Assembly (NCBI GenBank): GCA_949948825.1
Contig: CATLIJ010000044.1
Span: 1-13,133 of the forward strand
Length of the DNA stretch: 13,133 nucleotides
Direction: 5' to 3'
DNA from: an uncultured Clostridiaceae bacterium
Lineage (GTDB): Bacteria > Bacillota > Clostridia > Lachnospirales > Lachnospiraceae
Part shown: one piece after another, positions 6,696 through 13,076 of the stretch
How the letters are laid out: each line of letters starts with the position of its first letter
How positions within the stretch are numbered: position 1 is the stretch's first letter
The notes under the pieces: model-generated
Told to the model about the DNA's origin: nothing
The model's database searches: none
What the model saw: only the letters and a program-made list of their open reading frames with translations
Translations under genes and position numbers: made by a program

Positions 6696-8069
6696 CTATT
6701 GGTAATCTTCCCCTTTCAGGTAATGATAAAAGGCTGTATTGCAGTACCGCTCCACTGCCTCCACCTCCAGCCCGCCGGACATTTCCTTCAGCTTTTCCAT
6801 CACATGATCCTTATTTTCCGGCAATGCAAAGGGATGAATGGAATAGATTCCATTGGTCACTACACAGTCAAACATCTGATGGTATTCCTCCTCCGGCATA
6901 TCGGTCCGGGTAGTGCTGTAAAGAGGCTGCCACCAGGAACCGAAAATCAGCCCGACTGCCTCCTCGTTCCCTTCATTCTTTTTGGCAAAATCATTAATCA
7001 CAGAATCAAACCGGAGCATATCCTCTGTATTGTCAAATTCCAGCATCAGATCATACTCAACCGCATACACCAGATACAGGTCTCCAAACTGCTTCACCTC
7101 ATAGGTGGGCGTGGCCTCCGGAATCGGCCCCCACTCCAAAAGATACTGGTAAATGCTGATCTTCGGCTCCAGCTGAACCTTGGCGTCAATATCTTCACTG
7201 TTCAGCAAGCCAATCAGCTGATGGGCATGCTTAATATCAGAATGTCCGTACTGCAGGGTCAGTTCCGGCAAAAACCGGGCATTATAAGCAGCAGACTTGA
7301 TTCCATATCCAGTGGAAACCTGCTGCTCCACTGCCTCCTTTCCCACCTGGGAAAGCTGTCCGTCATCAAAAATAATAAAGGAATTCCACGCCTGATCAAG
7401 CTTTCCGTAAATCTCCGGCTCGGAAGCCCTGCCCAAATAATTTCTTCCATCCCCGTTGGCCTCTGCCACTCTCATCAGAAGGCATTCTTCATCCGCTGCA
7501 GTAAAGGCTTCTCCTGCAGCTGCCCGCCTGCCGTCCTCCTCTGAAATCAGGGATACATCCAGAGCGCAGGCCAGCGCTGCCTGATAAGCTTCCTCCATAT
7601 CGCCTTCGCTTACTCCGTGAGCCTTCAGCCGCTCGGCTGTCTTTTCCTTTGGATAGCTTAAAGCCAGTTCCTCATAATCTGCCGCACTGACCGCAGCCTG
7701 TACTGCCGCAGCCCAGGTCAGCTCTCCCTCCAAAGGAGCAATCTCCTCTCCGGCCACCTTTTTCAGATCCTCCAGAAAAGAAGCGGCATCCGGATTCTCT
7801 CCCACTTCCACCCCAAAATATTCCTTCAGATATGCCTTGTCATCTTCTGACGGCTGTTTTGCCCCGGCAGAACCATTCTCCTGATTCTTTTCCTCTGCTT
7901 TGGTCTCCGCAGCAGCAGTGCTTTCCGCTGCCCCGGTCTCTGTGGTTTCCTCTGTCTGCACAGCAGAGGTTCCTGCCTGCCCGCCATTTCCGCCGCAGCC
8001 TCCCACTGCCAGCGCTGCCGCCAAAACAACTGATACCACTGAAACATTTGTCAAAAATTTCTTTCTCAT
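6696..8069 (-). CDS. Unrecognised lipoprotein, 457 aa
   Basis: I do not recognise the family. The start is ATG 8069, because GGAGG lies five bases upstream; the in-frame ATG at 8081 would put that ribosome site inside the gene. The N-terminus is a signal peptide with lipobox AVGGC (Cys 25), then a Glu/Thr/Ala-rich linker to about residue 72. Residues about 77-215 are Ala/Glu-rich and probably helical, vaguely like paired S-layer-homology-type helices. Residues about 225-457 look like a mixed alpha/beta domain with Trp/Tyr-rich stretches (IFGSWWQPLYS, 376-386). The protein should sit on the outer membrane face. It lies between the phosphatase and aldolase genes, with 49- and 45-base gaps, so it is probably co-transcribed with the salvage genes. 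A binding or surface-processing role for the imported nucleoside is only a guess. Confidence 0.85.
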   Translation of the reverse strand: MRKKFLTNVSVVSVVLAAALAVGGCGGNGGQAGTSAVQTEETTETGAAESTAAAETKAEEKNQENGSAGAKQPSEDDKAYLKEYFGVEVGENPDAASFLEDLKKVAGEEIAPLEGELTWAAAVQAAVSAADYEELALSYPKEKTAERLKAHGVSEGDMEEAYQAALACALDVSLISEEDGRRAAAGEAFTAADEECLLMRVAEANGDGRNYLGRASEPEIYGKLDQAWNSFIIFDDGQLSQVGKEAVEQQVSTGYGIKSAAYNARFLPELTLQYGHSDIKHAHQLIGLLNSEDIDAKVQLEPKISIYQYLLEWGPIPEATPTYEVKQFGDLYLVYAVEYDLMLEFDNTEDMLRFDSVINDFAKKNEGNEEAVGLIFGSWWQPLYSTTRTDMPEEEYHQMFDCVVTNGIYSIHPFALPENKDHVMEKLKEMSGGLEVEAVERYCNTAFYHYLKGEDYQ

Positions 8070-8118
8070 TGTTTCCTCCATTCGTTATTTGTTTTTTCAA
8101 AAACTTCCCTGAGTTCCT

Positions 8119-8892
8119 TTAATGCCTCTGCTCCTCATTCCCATAAGTCTCACAGAACCGGGCCGAAAAGGATGGCTTCTCCTTCCCTGTATACAAATGG
8201 GAAATATCTCCCAGACGCAATCCTCTGAAACAGGCAATCCCCTGCTCCCGCTCCTCTGTCACCACCTCGGTTACAGAAGTAGGCGCCAATGCCAGAGTAT
8301 GCCACAGCACAAACGGCGACACGCTCCACAGATGGGACAGCAGCACACAGGTAATCCCAAAGTGACAGAAAAAGGTAACAGTCTGTGTATTCTCCCGCAC
8401 CACCCGGTAGTGCTGTCCCTCCCGCACATAACCATACTGGCTTAAAAGCCCGTCCAGCCCTTTTACTGCCTGGTCATACACTGACACCAGGTCACTGCAC
8501 CTGGCCACCTCAGACTGCCTCCATGCTTCCCGGTCCAGATACTTAAAATTCTCTGCCCAGCAGGAGGGAAGCATGTCCCAGGCAATCCGCAGCCCAAAGC
8601 CTTCCCCTTCCCTTCTGGTATCCGGATAAGCCTTCTGCAGCCGGACAGACTGATTCACATCCACCTTTGCCGGAAATTCCTGAAGCCAGTCCAGGGTCTT
8701 TGCCTCTTTTCCCAGCCGCCGCAGCGTGTAATCCGCTGTGGCTTTTGCCCTGCCAAGAGGCGACTGATAGCAGTCTCCCACTTGCAGCGAATCTGCTGCC
8801 TCTGCCAGAAGCTGTGCCTCCCGATGCCCCTTTTGGGTCAGCGTATCATTCACATAATCCGGGTCTCCATGACGAATCAATAAAATCCTCAT
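8119..8892 (-). CDS. Histidine phosphatase superfamily protein
   Basis: Member of the phosphoglycerate-mutase-like histidine phosphatases, 257 aa, cytoplasmic. The catalytic motif LIRHGDPD supplies Arg7 and His8 (the phosphorylated histidine). Arg48 in SPLGRAKAT, Glu72 in LQEF and His177 in CHFGIT complete the usual site. I chose ATG 8892 because AAAGGAG lies about nine bases upstream. The longer reading from 8913 begins at TTG and would place this site inside the gene. It is the first gene after an extended -10 promoter and 49 bases before the lipoprotein, so it heads the operon. The substrate is unknown. A sugar phosphate of the salvage pathway is possible, but the family covers many substrates and this may be a general phosphatase. 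Confidence 0.85.
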   Translation of the reverse strand: MRILLIRHGDPDYVNDTLTQKGHREAQLLAEAADSLQVGDCYQSPLGRAKATADYTLRRLGKEAKTLDWLQEFPAKVDVNQSVRLQKAYPDTRREGEGFGLRIAWDMLPSCWAENFKYLDREAWRQSEVARCSDLVSVYDQAVKGLDGLLSQYGYVREGQHYRVVRENTQTVTFFCHFGITCVLLSHLWSVSPFVLWHTLALAPTSVTEVVTEEREQGIACFRGLRLGDISHLYTGKEKPSFSARFCETYGNEEQRH

Positions 8893-8929
8893 CTTGCCCT
8901 TCTCCTTTGTCAAAAATTTCTCCTCTCCT

Positions 8930-8938
8930 ATTTTAACA
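8930..8938 (-). promoter_or_regulatory. Extended -10 promoter for the phosphatase-aldolase-mtnA operon
   Basis: Minus strand: TGTTAAAAT, an extended -10 element (TGn plus TAAAAT), with the -10 box at 8935-8930. The -35 region (about TATGAA, 17 bases upstream) is poor, as expected for extended -10 promoters. Transcription would begin near 8923, giving a leader of about 30 bases. The terminator of the upstream unit ends about 75 bases earlier. Confidence 0.5.
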
Positions 8939-9011
8939 GAAATATTACCAATTTCATAGGGCTTTTTCCAAATTTGATCATTTACAAAACAAGTTACTGT
9001 TCACAGAACGG

Positions 9012-9062
9012 GAAAAATAAATAAAAACAGCCGCCAACTACATATCATATAGTTGGCGGCTG
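9012..9062 (-). terminator. Strong rho-independent terminator
   Basis: A perfect 13-bp stem (cagccgccaacta / tagttggcggctg) with a nine-base loop at 9028-9062 is followed on the minus strand by TTTTTATTTATTTTT (9027-9013). It ends any transcript coming through the broken surface-protein fragment and isolates the operon starting at 8930. Confidence 0.92.
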
Positions 9063-9121
9063 ATGTCATTTCATAATAGATAACAAACAAAAAGTCTGTT
9101 GACAGCTCAAAAATTTTCAAA

Positions 9122-9546
9122 TTACTCTAAAGTTCTTCCTTCATTGATTCCATATTTTGTATAATGCTCATACAAAGCATCCTTACTGTATCCAAAAGCT
9201 GCCTTCAAATCCGGATATTTGTCAGCATAAGCAATATAGTTAAAATGTCTGCTGCATTTGATGTGTTTGCATTGTTGTTCTGCGCATTGGTTGCCTCTGC
9301 AGGCATTGTCTCATCAGAAACCAGCTTATAAGCAAAAAACTGCCGATAACTGCCGCTGGTAATTTCCAGTATTACAATTTCTGCTTCCCCGGCATAACCC
9401 GCTAGAACATAGGATTTTCCTTTTTCTAAATTAAATTGCCGTATTTCATTAACCGGCCAATATTGAGAAGTTCCGTCAATATTTTCTTCTCTGACACCAC
9501 AAAAAGATACATTTTTTTCATGCCATCTGCTGCCTGCCTCTGGCAA
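9122..9546 (-). pseudogene. Broken surface-protein fragment with a one-base frameshift
   Basis: The frame beginning near 9546 (no ATG, only TTG, with a stop shortly upstream) reads a small beta-type stretch with EIRQFNLEKGKSYVLAG and GSYRQFFAYKLV. A Asn/Thr/Ala-rich linker and NTSNAAD follow. Just past that, at a run of four A's on the plus strand (9242-9245), the frame is lost. One base over, it continues as FNYIAYADKYPDLKAAFG, then DALYEHYTKYGINEGRTLE and a stop at 9122. The D-KYPDLK-AFG...HY--YGI-EGR pattern is a short repeat often seen near the C-terminus of clostridial cell-surface proteins. Restoring one T on the coding strand would join the two parts. No ribosome site or ATG is seen at the front, so it looks like a 3' remnant of a longer gene. 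Confidence 0.6.
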
Positions 9547-9616
9547 ATTTTCCCCGCTTTTACAGGCTTATTCCCCAAGAAAACAAGGATAATCGAATCG
9601 GAGAAGATTACTTCCC

Positions 9617-9733
9617 CTACTCACGCGACCCGTGGGCCACTTTAGTTGCATATTCCTCTGCACGGGTCTGAGCAGAACAAAGAGTCCGGCAAGCCGGACT
9701 CTCGCGCCGGAGCGCGGCTGCGACAGCAACCAT
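9617..9733 (-). CDS. Doubtful 38-codon ORF inside a hairpin block
   Basis: ATG at 9733 to TAG at 9617 encodes 38 residues rich in Ala, Arg and Cys, from MVAVAAALRRESPACR to ATKVAHGSRE. AAGGAAG precedes the ATG by only about two bases, too close for a good ribosome site. The middle of the ORF is a 10-bp inverted repeat (9681-9702). The composition follows from the GC-rich hairpins, so it is more likely a by-product of a structured repeat than a real protein. It is recorded because it spans an otherwise geneless stretch. Confidence 0.2.
   Translation of the reverse strand: MVAVAAALRRESPACRTLCSAQTRAEEYATKVAHGSRE
9681..9702. repeat. 10-bp inverted repeat, terminator-like
   Basis: agagtccggc and gccggactct are exact reverse complements with only two bases between them, so in RNA the loop would open to about six bases. 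On the minus strand TTGTTCT follows, a weak T-rich tail. It could be a poor terminator or part of the surrounding repeat. Confidence 0.55.
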
Positions 9734-9767
9734 CTTCCTTATGCGCGTAGTGCGCAACCCCGGAGGG

Positions 9768-9806
9768 TTTTTATTTCATAGGGCGCAGTTTCCTATGAAA
9801 TAAAAA
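9768..9806. terminator. Perfect 15-bp stem, possible bidirectional terminator
   Basis: tttttatttcatagg and cctatgaaataaaaa pair perfectly around a nine-base loop (gcgcagttt). The A/T ends give a T-run on either strand. Its right arm also serves as the T-tail of the tRNA terminator, so the two hairpins overlap and are partly exclusive. Confidence 0.55.
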
Positions 9807-9835
9807 AATCCACAAGCGGCAAACCCGCTTGTGGA
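9801..9835 (-). terminator. Terminator of the tRNA-Ser gene
   Basis: An 11-bp perfect stem (tccacaagcgg / ccgcttgtgga) with a five-base loop at 9809-9835 is followed on the minus strand by TTTTTTT (9808-9802). It begins 11 bases after the CCA end of the tRNA, a normal distance for a tRNA transcript. Confidence 0.92.
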
Positions 9836-9845
9836 CTGAATTTTC

Positions 9846-9936
9846 TGGCGGAGAGTGTGGGATTCGAACCCACGTGCCCAATAAAGGACAACTGCATTTC
9901 GAGTGCAGCTCGTTATGACCGCTTCGATAACTCTCC
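9846..9936 (-). tRNA. tRNA-Ser(CGA)
   Basis: Minus strand, 91 bases with an encoded CCA (9848-9846). The acceptor stem GGAGAGT pairs with ACTCTCC, and the discriminator base is G, as in serine tRNAs. The anticodon arm is CTGCA-CTCGAAA-TGCAG, giving anticodon CGA, which reads UCG. A long variable arm lies between the anticodon and T arms, as expected for class II tRNAs. The T arm reads GTGGGTTCGAATCCCAC. It has its own promoter and terminator, so it is a single-gene transcript. Confidence 0.97.
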
Positions 9937-9977
9937 AAATCTTATATAAAACATCAGCTCTAAAAACCAACGAAGTA

Positions 9978-10006
9978 ATTATACAAGATTTTGTTCCAAT
10001 TGTAAA
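9978..10006 (-). promoter_or_regulatory. Sigma-A promoter of tRNA-Ser
   Basis: Minus strand: TTTACA (10006-10001), a 17-base spacer, then TATAAT (9983-9978), a near-consensus housekeeping promoter. The predicted start near 9971 leaves about 35 bases of leader to be removed from the tRNA 5' end. Confidence 0.85.
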
Positions 10007-10073
10007 TGGCTGCTTTCTATATTTTTGAAATAATTGTTACTGTTTTTCCACATCGGGCGTTCGCAGGACAGGT

Positions 10074-11351
10074 TTAATTGGCAAAAAACAGCTCCACTCC
10101 ATCTGCCAGCCCATTCCCCAGCTTATCCAAAGAAGCGGCAGAGTGGTCTGAAGCCTTGTCTCCCACCTCTATATCCACAGAAGGAACGGTGGAATAGGAT
10201 GTCTGAGTCAAATCCATCTCCATCTTCCCGTCTGAGAAAATCTTTACGCCCACCCCTTTTAATCCGGCAATCAGGCTGTCTCCCAGGGCATGATGCTGCT
10301 GCCAGTGGGACGCTACCGGCTCCATGGACCGGTAAGAAGCCACATTGGGAACACTCATATAAAAGGCCCCCTTGTCCTTGGATGTGGAGTCGTAATGAAT
10401 GGCAATATGACAGTCCGCCAGGTTGTTGGCAAGAACCGTCCGGGCAATATTATCCAGCTGGACATCATCCGATTCCCGGATCATCAGCACATCAAAGCCT
10501 CTGGCCAGAAGCTTGTCCTTCAAAACCTTTGCAAGGGCCAAAGTAACCTTTGCCTCCTGTGTCCCGTCTGCAAAGGTCATTCCGCTGCTAATGGCTGTGG
10601 CTGTAGTGGCTCCTGCCGCTGTGCTTCCTCCTGTTACCTTGGGTGTGCCGTCCGGATGGCACTGGGTCTTTACGCTGGAGCCGCCGGAGGTTCCATGACC
10701 AGCATTGACACAAACCACTTTGTTTCTTCGGTTCTCTCCCTCTGCTTTATAGAGAATTGCTTTTCCAGAATTAATTTTGGAATATCCAGCGTATTTCCAG
10801 TCACTGTTAAGTCCAACCTCTCCCCCCTGAGAAGAAGACGCGGACGTAGGCGCTGCTGTCTGCCGGGAATCTGGCGCAAGATCCATCAGGTATTGAGATG
10901 CCACGTAGCATTCCCTGTCCTGATAAATAATCCGGCTCCAGGACTGACTGTAACCAGTGCGCCGAAGCTTTGCACCCCGATTCAGCTTTCCCACAGACTG
11001 GGCTGTGCTGCTTGGAGAAACCCGCACATTCAAATCAGTTGCATTTACATAAACCGTTTCATCCCTTGCTTCCATTGCAGGAGCTGGTTCCCTGGTAATC
11101 TCTGCCTTCACCGCACTACTCTCCACCTCGCGGGAGGAAGAAGCTGTACTAGCAAGAGTTTCTCCTGCCACAGGGCTTCCTTTCCTTTCCCTATCCTCCC
11201 CTGCAGGAACCCCCTCTGCCCCATAGCTGCTTTTTGCAGCTGTCTCCGGCATTGGAATCTCCTCATATTTTTTCATCTGACATCCGGCCAAAGCGGCTGT
11301 GAGCACAGCCATTCCTCCTGCCAGCGCCAAAGCTTTCTTCCATTTTTTCAT
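10074..11351 (-). CDS. SH3b plus N-acetylmuramoyl-L-alanine amidase (Amidase_3) lipoprotein
   Basis: Cell-wall hydrolase cleaving the MurNAc-L-Ala amide bond of peptidoglycan, exported and lipid-anchored. It has 425 aa: signal peptide with lipobox LAGC (Cys 24), a Ser/Glu-rich linker to about 95, an SH3b domain (about 99-157, YVNATDLNVRVSPSS), a second linker, and an Amidase_3 catalytic domain (about 208-425). Expected zinc ligands are His219 in NAGHG, Glu266 in TQEAKVTLALA and His319 in IAIHYDS. The likely catalytic Glu is Glu395 in VDIEVGD. The domain has a long insert after the first histidine (about 221-262). ATG 11351 has AGGAAGG about nine bases upstream; the frame upstream of it has no better start. 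It has its own promoter. No terminator is visible before the tRNA promoter. Confidence 0.92.
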   Translation of the reverse strand: MKKWKKALALAGGMAVLTAALAGCQMKKYEEIPMPETAAKSSYGAEGVPAGEDRERKGSPVAGETLASTASSSREVESSAVKAEITREPAPAMEARDETVYVNATDLNVRVSPSSTAQSVGKLNRGAKLRRTGYSQSWSRIIYQDRECYVASQYLMDLAPDSRQTAAPTSASSSQGGEVGLNSDWKYAGYSKINSGKAILYKAEGENRRNKVVCVNAGHGTSGGSSVKTQCHPDGTPKVTGGSTAAGATTATAISSGMTFADGTQEAKVTLALAKVLKDKLLARGFDVLMIRESDDVQLDNIARTVLANNLADCHIAIHYDSTSKDKGAFYMSVPNVASYRSMEPVASHWQQHHALGDSLIAGLKGVGVKIFSDGKMEMDLTQTSYSTVPSVDIEVGDKASDHSAASLDKLGNGLADGVELFFAN

Positions 11352-11390
11352 AAGACCTATCCTTCCTTTCCACGGCACAAACAAATTGTG

Positions 11391-11418
11391 ATTATATGCA
11401 TGTATTGTCCGCTGTCAG
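11391..11418 (-). promoter_or_regulatory. Promoter of the amidase gene, overlapping the mnmA stop
   Basis: Minus strand: CTGACA (11418-11413), a 16-base spacer, then TATAAT (11396-11391). The mnmA stop codon TGA lies inside the -35 box. Transcription would start near 11384, about 33 bases before the amidase ATG. Confidence 0.65.
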
Positions 11419-12488
11419 CAAATGGTTCCTCCTCCAAGCACATAATCGCCGTCATAAAACACAGCTGCCTGTCCGGGAGTCACTGCCCGGACAGGCTCCA
11501 AAAAACAGCATTCCACCTGGTTCTTTTTGTTTTCCCGAATCACTGCCAGCGCACCCTTATGGCTGTAACGAATCTTTACTGTAACCTGCCGTTCTTCTCC
11601 ATGCAGGCCGTCTGCTGCCATCCAGTTCAGTTTATCACAAATCAGCCTGTCCGTAAATACGTCATTTGCCTCTCCGATCACCACTTCATTGGTATGGGGA
11701 CGAATCTCCGTCACAAATACCGGCCTTCCCATGGAAAGATTCAGGCCCTTGCGCTGCCCCACAGTATAGTGAATAATGCCTTTATGCTGCCCAAGAACCT
11801 TTCCGTTTGAATCCACGAAATTCCCTGGCTCAGGCTTCAGCCCTCTTTCCCTCTGGATAAATCCTGCATAATCATGATCCGGGATAAAGCAGATTTCCTG
11901 ACTGTCCGCCTTGTCTGCCACAAAAAGCTCCTGTTCCTTTGCTATCTGACGGATCTCTTCTTTTGTGTATGCGCCTGCTGGCATCAAGGTGCGGGCCAGC
12001 TGCGCCTGGGTAAGATTGTATAAAGCATAAGTCTGATCCTTATTGGCTGTGACTGATTTTTTCAGGGCAAAACGCCCGTTTTCCAGCTGCTTCACCATGG
12101 CATAATGCCCTGTGGCAATGTATTCGGCCCCTATCCCCAGGCTTCGCTCCAATAAAGCTTCCCATTTCACATACCGGTTGCAGGCAATACAGGGGTTTGG
12201 CGTTCTCCCCTGTATATATTCCTCTGTAAAATAATCCATTACATGAGCCTTAAATTCCTTTTTAAAATTCATCACATAGTAAGGAATCCCCAGCTGCCAT
12301 GCCACCCGCCTTGCATCCTCCACTGCCTGTAAGCCACAGCAGCCTCCGTTTTCCTCCATAAGCTCCGAATCCTCGTCCTGCCAGATCTGCATGGTAACGC
12401 CAATTACCTCATAGCCCTGCTGCTTTAACAACCAGGCGGCCACCGAAGAATCGACGCCGCCTGACATGCCCACCACTACCTTACTCAT
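11415..12488 (-). CDS. mnmA: tRNA-specific 2-thiouridylase MnmA
   Basis: Cytoplasmic enzyme that adds the 2-thio group to the wobble uridine (U34) of tRNA-Lys, -Glu and -Gln, using ATP and persulfide sulfur. It has 357 aa, the normal length. The PP-loop SGGVDSS is at residues 9-15. The catalytic cysteine pair is Cys100 in RTPNPCIACN and Cys200 in DSQEICFIPD, matching the spacing in E. coli MnmA. YTVGQRKGL (241-249) and the C-terminal GGGTI are also typical. The ATG shares its A with the stop codon of the upstream scaffold gene (TGATG), and GAGGA lies about six bases upstream. The TTG one codon earlier is not needed as a start. Confidence 0.97.
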   Translation of the reverse strand: MSKVVVGMSGGVDSSVAAWLLKQQGYEVIGVTMQIWQDEDSELMEENGGCCGLQAVEDARRVAWQLGIPYYVMNFKKEFKAHVMDYFTEEYIQGRTPNPCIACNRYVKWEALLERSLGIGAEYIATGHYAMVKQLENGRFALKKSVTANKDQTYALYNLTQAQLARTLMPAGAYTKEEIRQIAKEQELFVADKADSQEICFIPDHDYAGFIQRERGLKPEPGNFVDSNGKVLGQHKGIIHYTVGQRKGLNLSMGRPVFVTEIRPHTNEVVIGEANDVFTDRLICDKLNWMAADGLHGEERQVTVKIRYSHKGALAVIRENKKNQVECCFLEPVRAVTPGQAAVFYDGDYVLGGGTIC

Positions 12489-12925
12489 CAATATTCCTCA
12501 TCTTCGTCATGTTCGCTGATATCGCTTTTGGGCTGGGATAATCCCTCAATCTGAATCCCATTTTTCTGTGCATAATCCCACAAAGCAGCATGAATCGCTT
12601 CTTCAGCCAGCAAGGAACAATGAACCTTTACCGGAGGCAGTCCGTCCAGAGCTTCCATCACAGCCTGATTGGTGACAGCCATAGCCTCCTGGACCGTCTT
12701 TCCCTTTACCAGCTCTGTTGCCATGCTGCTGGTTGCCACTGCTGCCCCGCAGCCAAAGGTTTTAAATTTCACATCCCGGATTACCTGGTTGTCATCAATA
12801 TCCAGATAGATCCGCATAATGTCCCCGCACTTGACATTTCCAACGGTTCCCATACCGCTTGGATTCTCAATCTCTCCCACATTTCTTGGGTGCTCAAAAT
12901 GATCCATAACTTTTTCTGTATACAT
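12488..12925 (-). CDS. nifU: NifU/IscU-like iron-sulfur cluster assembly scaffold
   Basis: Scaffold on which Fe-S clusters are built from sulfur supplied by a cysteine desulfurase; 145 aa, a NifU N-terminal domain only. The cluster ligands are all present: Cys33 in VKCGDIM (with the following Asp35), Cys59 in TFGCGAAVA and Cys103 in KVHCSLLAE. The tail after about 128 is acidic (SDISEHDEDEEY) and unlikely to be structured. ATG 12925 has AGGAGAG about six bases upstream; a longer frame to 12991 lacks this support. The one-base overlap with mnmA couples the two. In clostridia the desulfurase gene (nifS) usually lies upstream, and would be past the right edge, but the 200 bases upstream here show no desulfurase coding end. 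Confidence 0.93.
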   Translation of the reverse strand: MYTEKVMDHFEHPRNVGEIENPSGMGTVGNVKCGDIMRIYLDIDDNQVIRDVKFKTFGCGAAVATSSMATELVKGKTVQEAMAVTNQAVMEALDGLPPVKVHCSLLAEEAIHAALWDYAQKNGIQIEGLSQPKSDISEHDEDEEY

Positions 12926-12972
12926 TGTATTCTCTCCTGTCTTATATCCTTTTGTTGCTTTTATTTTTCTCA

Positions 12973-13027
12973 ATGACCACTTTTCGCTCATTCCTCTCTT
13001 GCAGAGCTTTCTTTATTTTGTGGTCAT
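12973..13027. repeat. 8-bp inverted repeat upstream of nifU
   Basis: atgaccac (12973-12980) and gtggtcat (13020-13027) are exact reverse complements 39 bases apart. They lie in the otherwise geneless 200-base leader before the scaffold gene. They could be two operator half-sites or the base of an RNA hairpin, but the wide spacing makes chance plausible. Confidence 0.35.
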
Positions 13028-13076
13028 GCCGTTCTCTGGCACAAGCAGCCCCTTAACCGCTTTTTCTTAATTTATT

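Larger units (their letters stand above)
9547..9800. other. Geneless stretch of nested hairpins, candidate dispersed repeat
   Basis: No convincing gene lies between the tRNA terminator and the surface-protein fragment. The stretch holds several small inverted repeats: ggagaag/cttcccc near 9600-9617 with one mismatch, agagtccggc/gccggactct at 9681-9702, gcgc/gcgc pairs near 9704-9715 and 9743-9755, and a 15-bp stem at 9768-9806. GC content rises sharply compared with the flanks. The packing suggests a structured intergenic repeat or small RNA, but only one copy is visible here. Confidence 0.45.

Noticed and set aside
6699..7544. 281-codon plus-strand open frame
   Set aside because: Antisense to the lipoprotein; the minus-strand frame has a signal peptide, lipobox and ribosome site, and this one has none.
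9590..9612. Possible duplicated tRNA-Ser 3' end (att-like site), from GATTCGAT
   Set aside because: Only a few bases resemble the T-arm; no direct repeat of the tRNA 3' end and no integrase gene are seen.
9776..9970. 64-codon minus-strand open frame
   Set aside because: It reads through the tRNA-Ser gene and its terminator, so it is not a protein gene.
10007..10073. Terminator after the amidase gene
   Set aside because: No stable hairpin followed by a T-run is visible on the minus strand here.
10290..11810. 506-codon plus-strand open frame
   Set aside because: It runs antisense to the amidase and mnmA genes, which have full sets of family motifs; the plus-strand product is Ser/Cys/His-rich with no domain pattern or ribosome site.
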